Assembly: GCF_000330505.1 (NCBI RefSeq)
Contig: NW_004443692.1
Span: 109,911 to 173,910, forward strand
Source: Entamoeba invadens IP1
Taxonomy: Eukaryota > Evosea > Mastigamoebida > Endamoebidae
Length of the DNA stretch: 64,000 nt
Direction: 5' to 3'
Shown: one piece after another, positions 31,539-42,138 of the stretch
How the letters are laid out: every line of letters starts with the position of its first letter
How positions within the stretch are numbered: the stretch's first letter is position 1
Made by a program: the position numbers and the translations under genes
Notes under the pieces: generated by a model
What the model saw: only the letters and a program-made list of their open reading frames with translations
Database searches by the model: none
What the model was told of the DNA's origin: nothing

Positions 31539-32798
31539 TTATCCTCTATAGTCTCTTCTTTTTTGATCTCTCGAGTCTCTTTGTTGGTTTCGTGGGTCAT
31601 ACCCTTCTCTGAAGTCCTTTTTGTTGTCAACAACTTTCTCTCTATGTCTTTCCTCATCCGCAAGTTTGAGCAAATATGCCTGTGGACAGATTTTACCGTA
31701 AACAAGTTGAAGATCTTCGGCCATCACATACGAGTGATCAAAACAGACTATAATGTCGTCTGGAATGTTGTCTGCATTGAGTGTGCACCTCCCGTACTTT
31801 TCGTCAAACAATTGCCCCTTCATACAGTACTCCCTTCCCCACGAGACTTTGTAGTACACCCCCTTTGCTGTCTCGGTCGTTGCAAAAAATCTGAATGCTT
31901 CCATTGCGGTTGTTCGGGTGTAAAATGTTATGAAACAGTGGTGCTTGTCTGCAAACAGTTTAATTCGCTTCAGTGGGTACTTGGTGCCCAGTAATGTAGT
32001 TATACTCTGTTCGGTTGTGTTCTCCGGTAAATTCGCAACAAAGACAACGTTGGAAAACAATTCGATCATCCCATTTGGATTTTTCAATTCTTTGCGCACA
32101 TCTTTTCCTGGGCGTCGCTGCTCTAAGATTTGAAGGGGATGTGGAAGTTTGTGGAGCGGCTTTTCTTCACAATAAAATTTCTTTGCGTCTTCCTCGTTAT
32201 ACTCGTCATCGTCCTCTGACATCTTTTCGTTCGCGTCTTCTTGCTCCACAATGGTGTCCTTGTTTATTGGGACTTCCTCCATCATGGTTTGGACTTCCAC
32301 TTGTTTTTGTGGAGTTTGTTCAGTGATTTGTGTTGGTTGGGATTGTTCTTGTGGCACTGGTAAAATTTCTTCCATTGGCACAATTGGCTGTTGCTGTGTT
32401 ACTTGCTCTGATGGAGTAACTTGTTGTGGTACTGTTGGTTGGTGGACCTCCATTGGTGTTGGAACGATTGGGGCGTTTGGTGCACTTGGAATGTCCTGAA
32501 TAGTATTGTTTTGTGGTGTTTCATTTGGTTGTTGTACTTCTGGTTGTTGTATGACTGAAGGTTGTACACTCACTTGTTGCGCTGGTATAGCAGATTGAGT
32601 TGTTGGTTGCACAAATTGTTGAGGAAGTGAAGTTTGAGGGTATTGTGGCACCATCTGATTCATTGAATAGGGGTCCATATATGCGTCAGTCATACCATAC
32701 GCGCTTGCTGAAGATATATAAGGGTCTGTGTCTCCCATTCCCAAGTCTCGCAAAAAACTGTTTTCTTCTTTTTTATTGTCTTCCTCTCTGTTACTCAT
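31539..32798 (-). CDS. RRM RNA-binding protein with Q/P-rich N-terminus
   Basis: A 419-aa protein. Residues 1-175 are Gln/Pro/Thr-rich and disordered, followed by an acidic patch (EDDDEYNEEDAKKFY). An RRM follows at about 245-325: NVVFVANLPENTTEQSITTLLG (RNP2-like), HHCFITFYTRTTAMEAFRFF (RNP1-like) and YYKVSWGREY. The C-terminus is Arg/Asp/Gln-rich (RNQQRDSRDQKRRDYRG), as in many mRNA-binding proteins. It probably acts on mRNA in nucleus or cytoplasm; no closer orthologue is clear. Several long plus-strand open frames in this span are shadows. Confidence 0.8.
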   Translation of the reverse strand: MSNREEDNKKEENSFLRDLGMGDTDPYISSASAYGMTDAYMDPYSMNQMVPQYPQTSLPQQFVQPTTQSAIPAQQVSVQPSVIQQPEVQQPNETPQNNTIQDIPSAPNAPIVPTPMEVHQPTVPQQVTPSEQVTQQQPIVPMEEILPVPQEQSQPTQITEQTPQKQVEVQTMMEEVPINKDTIVEQEDANEKMSEDDDEYNEEDAKKFYCEEKPLHKLPHPLQILEQRRPGKDVRKELKNPNGMIELFSNVVFVANLPENTTEQSITTLLGTKYPLKRIKLFADKHHCFITFYTRTTAMEAFRFFATTETAKGVYYKVSWGREYCMKGQLFDEKYGRCTLNADNIPDDIIVCFDHSYVMAEDLQLVYGKICPQAYLLKLADEERHREKVVDNKKDFREGYDPRNQQRDSRDQKRRDYRG

Positions 32799-34434
32799 GT
32801 TATTACTTTACAAGTTTTTTGAAATATTTTTTTAAATAATCCAAGGAAATCATTAGTTATGTTATTAACTTATTTTTAAAAGAAATATATAAGACATTTT
32901 ATTATATATTTATTAAAAAGAAATAAATACTATACAGTTAATAAAATATACTTAAATATATAACAAACAAAAAAAATATATGTCAGTCTGTAAACATTAT
33001 TTTTTAATAAAAATAAATAAATTAGAAATTAAAATAAAACATATATAAATATAAAACATTATAAGACTAATTATTGTAATTTATTAATAAGTAATAAATT
33101 CATTTAATTTCATTTTATAAAAAATATAATTATTAAATATAATATAAAAAATAACATAATTTTGGTCAAAACATAACAAAAGTTTTATCTTACATATATG
33201 TATTATTATTATTTTCATGTAATTTTACAATATTGAATATATAAGACGGAGACTATCATGAAAAATAAACAACTTGAATTGAATATTAGTCTAAAAAATA
33301 AAAAATAAATAATAACAATCATTGAAAAATAAATCTTATAAAAACATTATAAAAAAAAATAAAACAGAAGTTAAGTACTTAAAAATATCATCAACCATAC
33401 AATACTGTTACTGTTTTAAATAAAACACAAATTTTATTTTTTTTGAACTTGGTATGATATACAAAAAAAAACTTACCTTATGGCGACTCTTTTGAAATGT
33501 AAACAGTAAACAAACCAATCGCGCAAACAATAATTTATTGGTTTTCCTTTTTTCTTCAATTTTTGGAAATGTTTTAATTAAAATACCAACGGTGTTGGAG
33601 TTTTCATCAACAAAACATTTTTTTTTCTAAAAAAATGTTTTATAAAAGAAAAAAAAATCGTAAGGTTAAATTTAGCTTATAAATCCAATTTTTTTACATT
33701 TAAACACAAAAAGTATAATAAAAAATAATTTTTTATTAATTTAATAATCACATTGTTTTTAAAAATAATTCAATGATTAACGATTGAATTTATTAAAATC
33801 TTTCATTTTATAACATAACAAAAAAAACGAAAGATCACTATTTTACAACAAATCTGAATAATAATAAAATAAGATTGACAATAAACTTTTTCAAAGATCA
33901 TGTTAATTAAACATGAAGAATAATATAACGAGCAGTCTTATAAATTATTAAATTTAAATTCATATGACATTTCAATAAAGAAACGAAGTAGTTTATTTAA
34001 CTTCTTTATCAAATGAGTTGTTTGAGAAGTAATTTACATTTTTTTGTGTAAAAAAAATAATAACAATCAAAAATAAACCAACTCAAATGACTCAACAATC
34101 TTTGTAATATAAAATTAATTTGATAATGTTTTGTGAAATTGGTTTGGATTTTCAATAAACAGTGGGCATAAAAAAAGACAATTTTAGTGTAGTTTTGTTC
34201 TATAAATAAATATATGATAATCCTATTAACTTTGATAAAATAAACAATGAAATACATAGAAACACTGGAATTGTTTTAATTCAAAAAAATAACGAAAAAG
34301 TAGCTAAAAACAGAGATAGCAACAAAGAGGTAACATTTTAATATGAAAGCGAATCAATAAATAAATGGATAAAACCGAATAGTAAAAATAAATGAATTGA
34401 TTTATGATGTGTATTTCATGAATTTGACTGATTT
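32799..34434. other. 1.6-kb AT-rich gene-free region
   Basis: Dominated by A/T homopolymers, with no coding signal on either strand. The single 82-codon open stretch at 34009-34257 has intergenic composition. Confidence 0.6.
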
Positions 34435-35214
34435 TTAATGAAAAGAATCGTGCGGGTTTTGGACATTATAAGACATTGAGAGGCTTGCAAAGTTAAATTG
34501 TTGTCTCTTTCTTTTATTAGCATTTGAAATAGTTTGACACTTCCTCATTTCGTTTTGATACTTTTGGTCGAGCATTGGCAGATAGCATCCAACGCAGAGG
34601 TGTTTCAGTTTATCAAACAAACTTAAGAACCCACCGTCCACCACATATATATCTGGAAATAGTAAATTGGGTCCATTAGTCTTTCTATCCATACTGTGTA
34701 ATTTTTTAGCCAGGGTTGGTGCTCTTTGTCCCGAGAATTCACAATAGAAAACAACGGTGTTATGAATTGTTTGATTTCTTTGGAAGAGGAAGTATTCCTT
34801 CAACAGTTTTTCGTTCCAGATATTAACTGAATTTATGACTTTACCTGCGTTGTATTCGTATGGATATCTACAGTCGATGAATGTAAGATTATTATTATTA
34901 GTTATCATTTCATTCACTTCATGTGGTTTAATGTACTGTAATAGGAATGGGGTTTCACAAGTAAAGTCCAATTCTGGTGACAAAGAAGGACTGGAATAAG
35001 TTGATGACAACATCCTTTCTTTATTAAGAAAAAAGATGGACTCTGGTGTCTTAGATATAAAAAGAGGTTCTGAATCCTCTGCAAAGTCGGGAGAAATCGG
35101 AGTCGTACAACTCATGGACGACCGGGGAGTTGCAAAAGGACTTGGGGAGCGGGACTCAGCGCTTGGCAGCCGAGTAAATGCCCGTGTACGTGTTGGTGTG
35201 AAAGTGACGCGCAT
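34435..35214 (-). CDS. Cdc25-like phosphatase (rhodanese fold)
   Basis: A 259-aa protein. The N-terminal 80 residues are Ser/Pro/Thr-rich with many SP/TP sites (RLPSAESRSPSPF), as in regulatory tails of Cdc25. The catalytic domain has FIDCRYPYEYNAGKVINSVN (the Cdc25 DCRYxYEYxGGHI region) and the CX5R loop in FYCEFSGQRAPTLAKKLH. It then has IYVVDGGFLSLFDKLKHLCVGCYLPM, matching the ILxGGYKxFF..CEPxxYxPM region. Cdc25 dephosphorylates CDKs to drive mitosis. The usual His before the catalytic Cys is Tyr here (YCEFS), which could lower activity. The Cys and Arg are intact. Confidence 0.85.
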   Translation of the reverse strand: MRVTFTPTRTRAFTRLPSAESRSPSPFATPRSSMSCTTPISPDFAEDSEPLFISKTPESIFFLNKERMLSSTYSSPSLSPELDFTCETPFLLQYIKPHEVNEMITNNNNLTFIDCRYPYEYNAGKVINSVNIWNEKLLKEYFLFQRNQTIHNTVVFYCEFSGQRAPTLAKKLHSMDRKTNGPNLLFPDIYVVDGGFLSLFDKLKHLCVGCYLPMLDQKYQNEMRKCQTISNANKRKRQQFNFASLSMSYNVQNPHDSFH

Positions 35215-37743
35215 GGCTGCCTGGGTTATTTAGTTGCCAAACATTTATTTAGAAAACTGTATTTTTGGAGCCTTGCCCATCACTATATTTTCGACCTTTC
35301 AGTGGATTCTGATTGGTCTAACACAGGCGGCATTCACTGTCCTATTAAACGTTTTAATTATTAGATATCTTCGTAATTCATGTATTACTTACAAAACGAT
35401 GATATAGACTATACTGAAGATTGTAATCAACATTACAACAAACAAAACACTTATGGTTCTTACTTATGAGTAAACACGGGATAGATGTTAATTTATGACA
35501 ATCAAACATAATTTTGAAAAAAAAATCAATACTAACTTTTCAACAAAAAAAAAGAAGAACGAGGAATATTTCCCCCTTTTAGCTCGTCGTTTTTTTAGAC
35601 TTAATTTTTTAAACTGGCAAAAATGAAGAAACAACCCTTTAAATAAATAACTCGGTTGTATCATGTTATTTCCCTTTTTTTACAATAGTTTTTCTTTGAA
35701 TAATTTAAAAATTCATTAATTAACAAGTCGTTTTCACAACAAAAGTGTTTTGCCTATTTTTTGAGCACATAAGATTTGTCCAATGAAAAGTATTTTATTC
35801 AAGTTTTTTAACCACATTATCCCGTTTTTTAATGGATATATTCGTTATCCACAAAACAAATAATTGTAATAAAAAAGGTCATTCAAATATTGTATAAATG
35901 TGGGAATTCTGTATGATTTTCCAAATTGTTTTTATTTCATTTTGAATTATAAAGTGGAAATGATCGGCACATTTGTCCTTTGTTTACAGAAAATGGGTGT
36001 TTTTTTGCTTTGTTGACTGTTTTTTAAGTCGTGTGTGATATTTATATAGTTTATTATTATTTTGTTTTGTTCAAATTACATTTCATTTTAGTTTTGTGTT
36101 TATTGTATTTATATTTTAGTTGTTAATATAATTCTTTCAAATGATTTTATTTAATTTGAGAATTTTAATTTTGTTTGATAACTTCTAATTTTTATATAAA
36201 AAACCTAGTAACAAAATGGTATTTAAATTTCAATTTAACTATATTTTTATTTAAAAAAAATTATATGAGGACTACAGTAACTACGAACAAAATTTACTGA
36301 TATTTTACTCAAATATCAGTGAATCTTTTACATAAAAAATGGGACAATGGTGTTTTGTTAAAAATAAATACAATTGTGTTGTTTCTCAATGTTTTTATAG
36401 TAACAATAATTGTAATTATTTATAAAAAAATGAGTTGGTTTTAAAGCAAAAACAAAAAATGTGATTAACATAAACCGGGGTTTAACGGAAAGAAAAATTA
36501 TTTTTTTAAAGTTAAAAGACTGATAACAAAAGTAAGTTTTATTATTAAAAAATCTATTGTCGTTATAATAAGAAAATGGTAATAAAAACAAAAAAAGTGT
36601 ATAACAAAAAACACTTGCGAGAATGATTGGAATAAAAAAAGCATTTTTTGTTAGAAAAGTTGAAAAAAACAAATTTTCAGAGTAATGTAAGTTGCAAGTT
36701 GTTGTTTTACTGCATCAAAACGTTAAAAATATTTTCTAAATGAAGGCCATTCAGTTTTTACAATTGTGTTCAAAACCAGTGCAATCAAAGCAAAAATGGG
36801 GCGACTGAGTAAAATAATTTTAAAAAAAGAAAAATAACATTATTTCCAAAATGTTTTAAAAAAGATTAAAAAAATAATCAATTTTTTATTAATTTTATTA
36901 TTTTTTAAATTATATTTTTATTAAATTAAATAAAAAAAAATTAAAAATTAAAAAAAAGAATAACACAATGATTTTTATAATATTTGACAATATAGTATCG
37001 ACCCTTATGTTGTAACCACAATATTATGAGATTTTCCAAAATATAAAAATAAGGAAAAATAATATAATTATTATTAATAAAGCAAAATACACAGTTTTAA
37101 ACAAAATACAAAAAACTAAACTTGGAGCCCAATGCAACAATAAAAATAAACAGATTGATTTGTAAGACATACAAAGACAACTAGAGTCAGTTTATCATCA
37201 TTATCCGGTCATGAATATTATATTTCATTCTTTCTTTTTTTCTACAGATTCTTTTTTTTCAAAACAATAAAATGTTAAAATGAAATATCGAAAACAGATA
37301 GATCAAGTGAAAACATTAAATATTTACAATTTAAATATTTTAATTATAATAAGACAGTTCATACACATTTCCAAAAATTTTAAACAATGACAAACAATTG
37401 ACAGTACTGTTCAACATGAAACTAACATTTTAGTTCAGCAACATTAACGTAAGAACCATACCAAACAATCCATTTGATCAAAGAAGAAAACATTATTAAG
37501 AAGAACAATGAGCGATATTATTGAAGAATATTTGAATTATTGAAAATACAATGTAATAGACGAAGATTGTTTTATTATAAATTTTAATTAAAAAGTTGTT
37601 ATTAAAGAAAAAAAATTGTTGTCATTAATGTTTTGATTGGATTCAAACATTATGTCCTTAATTGCAATATCCATTTTACCCAGTGCATATAGAGAAAAAC
37701 AAAATAAAAGTCTCTAATAGCAGTACCATCAAGAAACATTGAT
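35215..37743. other. 2.5-kb AT-rich gene-free region
   Basis: Poly-A/T-rich with no supportable ORF. A less AT-rich patch at about 35265-35345 adjoins the Cdc25 gene start and may be its promoter. A short perfect hairpin lies at 36296-36320 (listed separately). Confidence 0.55.
36296..36320. repeat. short perfect inverted repeat
   Basis: Ten-base arms ACTGATATTT and AAATATCAGT are separated by a 5-base loop (TACTC). It has no gene context, and in this composition it may be chance. Confidence 0.3.
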
Positions 37744-38556
37744 ATGGTCAATAATCAACATTTTGAAAACTTTGGATTTAAAAAAAGTGAATTACCGCAT
37801 AGATTTATTATTAAAAACAATGAAGCCGTCGGTTACAAATTTGATTTTAAAATGAAACAATTTGTAATGGAGTTGCTTTTATATTTCAAGTTTAGTTGGT
37901 TAGAAAGATGGCCAATCAAATTGTGGTGTCAATTCAATCAAAAATAAAGGATTGACAATTTGAGTGATTTTTATCATTCAACACTCGTGAAAGGCCGTGT
38001 TGTAAGAAACCATCTTTGAATAAATTGTTAATTATTTTTATTAAACATGAAGACTTGGAATGGTTACAAATCAATCAAATGGATAAGGAAAAGAATTATT
38101 TTAATAACAGACCAACAATAATACACAATCCTACTTTAAAATATGACAGTAAAATGGATCAATTGATTCATTTAAAAAGAATTTGATCGAAACTATTGAA
38201 ACGTTTAGATTGTCCAAATTGTATAAACAAACACAAGTAGAAGAACCAATAGATGTGAAAAGTGTTTGGAGTAAAAATTCAGAACGCAAACGAGGAATAA
38301 ATTAATAATATTTTAGATTATTCGAAATAAATCAGTACAACAGAACAATGTATTCAAAAACTCCGCATCCAATCCTAAAAATGAAGCAACGACAACTGAT
38401 GCCATAAAAGAATTAGCATATTAGGTTGAGTTGTGTAAAACGGGTTTTGATAAAAATAATTATTTGCCACCATCAAAAGAAGATTTGTTGGTGATGGCAA
38501 AAGAAAAAAGAAAGCTATTAAGAAAAATACAACTAAAAAATTCTTTAAATGATTAA
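37744..38556 (+). pseudogene. decayed ORF next to the Mutator-like element
   Basis: Plus-strand coding-like blocks are broken by stops and frameshifts. The blocks are 37744-37947, then from about 37986 a Cys-containing block (CCKKPSLNKLL...KHEDLEWLQINQMDKEKNYFNN), then QTQVEEPIDVKSVWSKNSERKRG. The last block ends SKEDLLVMAKEKRKLLRKIQLKNSLND at a TAA. Amino-acid composition and the basic C-terminal helix look like real protein, unlike the surrounding AT-rich DNA. I cannot name the family. It ends 55 bp before the left end of the Mutator-like element, so it is outside that element and could belong to an older one. Confidence 0.5.
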
Positions 38557-38611
38557 TTTTAGAGATTGATTATGATTAGAATGAAGTGTATAAACAATTA
38601 TAGAATAAACA

Positions 38612-38702
38612 GGGGCAGGCTTTTCCCACCCTCACCCCATCTTTTTTAGAACAATTAAAAATGTGATATATAACATTTTCAACAATTTATATTTTTTTAA
38701 AA
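38612..38702 (+). repeat. left terminal inverted repeat of MULE
   Basis: Matches the reverse complement of 41139-41230 except for one extra T there in a T run. It begins GGGGCAGGCTTTTCCCACCC. Confidence 0.95.
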
Positions 38703-38975
38703 TTGTGATTTATACTTATTGACAATTCAATTTATCAATACATTTTTACTTTGATTTTATACAATACTTTTTTATTTTTGTATAAACTGAAAAATAACAT
38801 ATACCTTATGAAACGCAACAAATGAAATCGATTATAATAAATTGAAATTCAATTCCATAACCAATTTTAGTTGAACTACTATATATCATAAGTTCAATCT
38901 TCTATAATTTTTTTGAAGGACAATTTTGTTTATTGTGACCCACCATTTTACAAACACTACATGTTCTCACGTGAG

Positions 38976-41051
38976 CTACTTTCGATTCTTTATCTTGGTG
39001 TCTTGGTTTTTTAAGCTGTTACATTTTTCCACACAATCTACCATTTTCCTTGGACAAATTCCTGTATATTGCTGTCTGCGTGGGTCTTTTAAATTAGTAC
39101 TAAAAGAACTTTGTCTTGAAACACTTGAAACTCTAGACGCAACAGTTGTTGTCATGGTTTCCAAAGTCGTATCATGTGTTTCATTTGTCGATTGTTGACT
39201 TATTTCTTTCGTCGTTGGTTGTTCTCGGCAATGTCCAATAAAAGAATAAAACCTGTTTCTCACAAATTCATTTCTTTTAATCAGTGGAACAACTTCATCC
39301 AAGTTATTATGAATATCATTGTGACTCGTTGGTTGTTGTTCTTTGTCGTCGATTTTGATAACCTTTTCATGAGTAGTGTTTTTATAAGAACTATCAATAA
39401 GAATATCTCTCGCAAAGGCAGTAGTTGGAATAGGATATATTGATCTTTCTGAACAGTATTTAATCATGTGAATGCACGGAATACGGTCAATATTAAAAAT
39501 GGTACAACAACATCTTGATTCGGAGCAATCTCCATTCAATGGTGGAGCTACTGTTGTGTTGATGTTTCTATATAATTTACACATTTTATTCACTACTATA
39601 GCGGGGAGTAAAGGAAGTATGTTTGGCGGAATTAACAATTCTGCAGTTTGTGTATCAAGTATCAAATCTTGTCTTCCATTCAAGTCGAACCTTCTGCTAT
39701 CAGTGACAATTGTCGTGGCTATTTCAACGAGTGAAGCAATCTTATTTCCTATTTTTTGTTTGAAATTTCCAAAATACCCTTCTATTCTGTTTGTAGTTTG
39801 TGTCTGTGTGTTCATCAAAACAACTGAAGGAAGCCAAGAATCTCTTTGCTCGATTAAATTTGTAATAACTTGGATTTTATCACTTTTTGTTATTTTAACT
39901 ATTTTTTCAGTCTTTCTCAGTTCTTTGATTTCTTCCAAAGTTTCCAGATAAAACACCGCTTCATCATTTGTAAGGTCACCTCCAAGTTCTTTTGACTCTT
40001 CAAACATTTGTTGTGCTTCTTCCTTCTGAGCATCGGTTAAATTGTATCCACTCATATAAATTAATCTATTTATAAAGTCGACTTCGGTTATTTTTCCATG
40101 AATCATTTCATCAAAATCAGAAACAATTGGAGACGTCTTTCCGAATGATATTTGGAGATCTCTGTGTATATGTCGAACACAGTGAAACAATTTAGAGAAT
40201 GGGAAAACAATCTTGATTGCTTTCATTTGTGAAATACAACGATCACAAAAAACAATTTTAAAAACAATTTTTTTGTTTTTCAAAAAATTAAAAAGGTCAA
40301 CAAATGAAGATGTAATTCTATTTCTCATTATAGCGAAAAATAAAATATGGGTGTTCCATTGATCCGAGAAATTTCCAACAACAAGTGGAAAATTAAAATG
40401 ATTGGTTGTAGCAGTATCATCGATATATATTATTTCTGGTGTATGATTAACATGTTTTGTGTTAAGTATAAAGCATGCTTCAAATTGTCCACTTGAATTT
40501 TTAATTATACGAGTGGAAAAATCATTCAAATCATCACAATAAATGGTCAATTTTTTGGCTTCTTCGGTGTTTCTAATATCGTAAACATCTCGAGTAATTT
40601 TTCTGATACGTTTAGTGTTAACTGAAAGTCCCATTTGTGAACAAATTTGGGCAGGCCTCATTCCACATTTGGCGTATGTATACACTTCATCAATTTGTTC
40701 TTTTGTAAAAGTATACTGAATATTACTTGGAAGGAATTCAAAATTATGGTTGTGTTTTCCAATAAAAATAATTTCACATGCAATTTTATTGTCTTTTTGG
40801 AATTTGATATTGACAGAACACTTACACTTTGTTGAATAACACCCAAAGTATTGAATATGTTTGTTGACATCAGTGTGTTTTGCTTTAAACAAAGAATATT
40901 GAACACCACCGGCGCTGATGAGAGATGACTCCTTCATTTGTTCAGTGACAGTGTTAATCACAAATTTTGTTTTGCAAATATTATCAATAATTTGTGGTGG
41001 TGTGTCAATACCTTCAACACCTCTTATTTCATGTTTGATTAAAGGAATCAT
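38976..41051 (-). CDS. MULE transposase
   Basis: A 691-aa intact ORF inside the element. The N-terminal part has a FLYWCH/WRKY-like zinc region (QYFGCYSTKCKCSVNIKFQ...GKHNHNF). The MULE catalytic core runs from about 205: IYIDDTATTNHFNFPLVVG supplies the first Asp and KIVFCDRCISQMKAIKIVFP (about 272) the second. FHCVRHIHRDL gives the family C..H motif, and the catalytic Glu lies further on. A SWIM zinc finger follows at about 517 (CCCTIFNIDRIPCIHMIKYC). It cuts and moves the element by binding the inverted repeats. No stops or frameshifts, so probably active or only recently silent. Confidence 0.93.
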   Translation of the reverse strand: MIPLIKHEIRGVEGIDTPPQIIDNICKTKFVINTVTEQMKESSLISAGGVQYSLFKAKHTDVNKHIQYFGCYSTKCKCSVNIKFQKDNKIACEIIFIGKHNHNFEFLPSNIQYTFTKEQIDEVYTYAKCGMRPAQICSQMGLSVNTKRIRKITRDVYDIRNTEEAKKLTIYCDDLNDFSTRIIKNSSGQFEACFILNTKHVNHTPEIIYIDDTATTNHFNFPLVVGNFSDQWNTHILFFAIMRNRITSSFVDLFNFLKNKKIVFKIVFCDRCISQMKAIKIVFPFSKLFHCVRHIHRDLQISFGKTSPIVSDFDEMIHGKITEVDFINRLIYMSGYNLTDAQKEEAQQMFEESKELGGDLTNDEAVFYLETLEEIKELRKTEKIVKITKSDKIQVITNLIEQRDSWLPSVVLMNTQTQTTNRIEGYFGNFKQKIGNKIASLVEIATTIVTDSRRFDLNGRQDLILDTQTAELLIPPNILPLLPAIVVNKMCKLYRNINTTVAPPLNGDCSESRCCCTIFNIDRIPCIHMIKYCSERSIYPIPTTAFARDILIDSSYKNTTHEKVIKIDDKEQQPTSHNDIHNNLDEVVPLIKRNEFVRNRFYSFIGHCREQPTTKEISQQSTNETHDTTLETMTTTVASRVSSVSRQSSFSTNLKDPRRQQYTGICPRKMVDCVEKCNSLKNQDTKIKNRK

Positions 41052-41138
41052 GTATTAATTTTTCAGTTTGAAATTTTAACCCTTAAAAATAATTTATATT
41101 ATATTATTATGTGAATTTGAATTCGTGATTTCTTTATT

Positions 41139-41230
41139 TTTTAAAAAAATATAAATTGTTGAAAATGTTATATATCACATTTTTAATTGTTCTAAAAAAA
41201 GATGGGGTGAGGGTGGGAAAAGCCTGCCCC
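41139..41230 (-). repeat. right terminal inverted repeat of MULE
   Basis: Reverse complement of the left repeat with one homopolymer difference. The transposase start codon lies 88 bp inside this end, so the repeat probably holds its promoter. Confidence 0.95.
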
Positions 41231-41472
41231 GAATAAACAAATATAAAAAATTTTAATGCCAAAATTACACATTTTTGTAATTTTATATTATCAGTTATTA
41301 ATGTTGTTTTAATAATTAAGATTATTTTAATTTTAATGTTTTTTCAATCATTTTAATAATTTGTTATTTTTGAATTATTAATGAACAATTGTATAACCAT
41401 TACACAATAAAATAAACACTTTCAAGTTATAAAAAATAAACACAGAAACAGATTTTATTTAAAAATATAAGT

Positions 41473-41550
41473 AGTAGTATATAAATCGTGCTGATTTCGT
41501 GCACCCTTTGGGAACACTCAATCTTCACGATTTCGTCGCTTCGCTCCGTT
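41473..41550 (+). repeat. left terminal inverted repeat of PolB element
   Basis: 78 bp matching the reverse complement of 45904-45980 with a single 1-bp indel. It contains an internal dyad, AAATCGTG near its outer edge and CACGATTT near its inner edge. Looser similarity continues inward through AGGGTTATTATTTT and AAAGTGAT. Confidence 0.92.
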
Positions 41551-41615
41551 TTTTATGTTTAATTATTATAGGGTTATTATTTTAAAGTGATTATATAATT
41601 TTTTGTAAATCTAAA

Positions 41616-41933
41616 ATGACAACTACCATGGGACGTATTATTAAAGCTATTAAAAAGAAATGTGTTCATATTACAGAATTAAATAATCTCGAAGTTGATT
41701 TATACTATAGAGTTGAATCTAAAGAGTTATTTCAAATTAAGGACGACACTGTCAAATTAATCAAACCTAGAGTTAGTAAATATAGTGACGATTGGGTTAG
41801 ATATAGTATCAAAGATAAAAATCATAAAGGAATGACATTTAGTAATAAACCACTAAGGAAATATCATGTTGATAAATTTAAATCAGAATCTGAATGTAAA
41901 GATATAGATGAATTTTTAGAACAATTCATATAA
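41616..41933 (+). CDS. 105-aa ORF of the PolB element, unknown
   Basis: A small intact protein starting 66 bp inside the core repeat (MTTTMGRIIKAIKKKCVHITE). It has mixed beta/helix composition (YSDDWVRYSIKDKNHKGMTF), is basic at the start and acidic at the end, and has no membrane segment. No family is recognised. In protein-primed systems a small neighbouring gene can encode a terminal protein or DNA-binding factor, but nothing in the sequence proves this. It is open although the partner polymerase is broken. Confidence 0.6.
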   Translation: MTTTMGRIIKAIKKKCVHITELNNLEVDLYYRVESKELFQIKDDTVKLIKPRVSKYSDDWVRYSIKDKNHKGMTFSNKPLRKYHVDKFKSESECKDIDEFLEQFI

Positions 41934-42138
41934 ATTCTCATAATATTTTATATATTTTTAGTATTTCTCAGAGGTTATCAGATGTTGTCATACTTTCTTA
42001 AATTATTTCAAATTGATTATTTTTATTTTATTTTTATAAAATAATCTCAAATGATTTCAAACCAAAAAATAAGACTAATATATGCTGGGAACATATAAAA
42101 GTCTATTAAATAATTGGTTACGAATAAGTTGTCTTCAT

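Larger units (their letters stand above)
38612..41230. mobile_element. complete Mutator-like element (MULE)
   Basis: A 2619-bp element with about 91-bp terminal inverted repeats differing by one T in a homopolymer. The ends are GGGGCAGGC...GCCTGCCCC. GAATAAACA occurs immediately outside both ends (38603-38611 and 41231-41239), a perfect 9-bp target duplication and the usual MULE length. One intact transposase ORF fills the interior. Near-identical repeats, an exact target duplication and an open transposase together indicate a recent insertion. MULEs are known in Entamoeba. Confidence 0.95.

Noticed and set aside
34009..34257. 82-codon minus-strand ORF
   Set aside because: Background composition in a gene-free region.
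36358..36672. 104-codon minus-strand ORF, Phe/Asn-rich
   Set aside because: Low-complexity translation of poly-A/T DNA with no motif.
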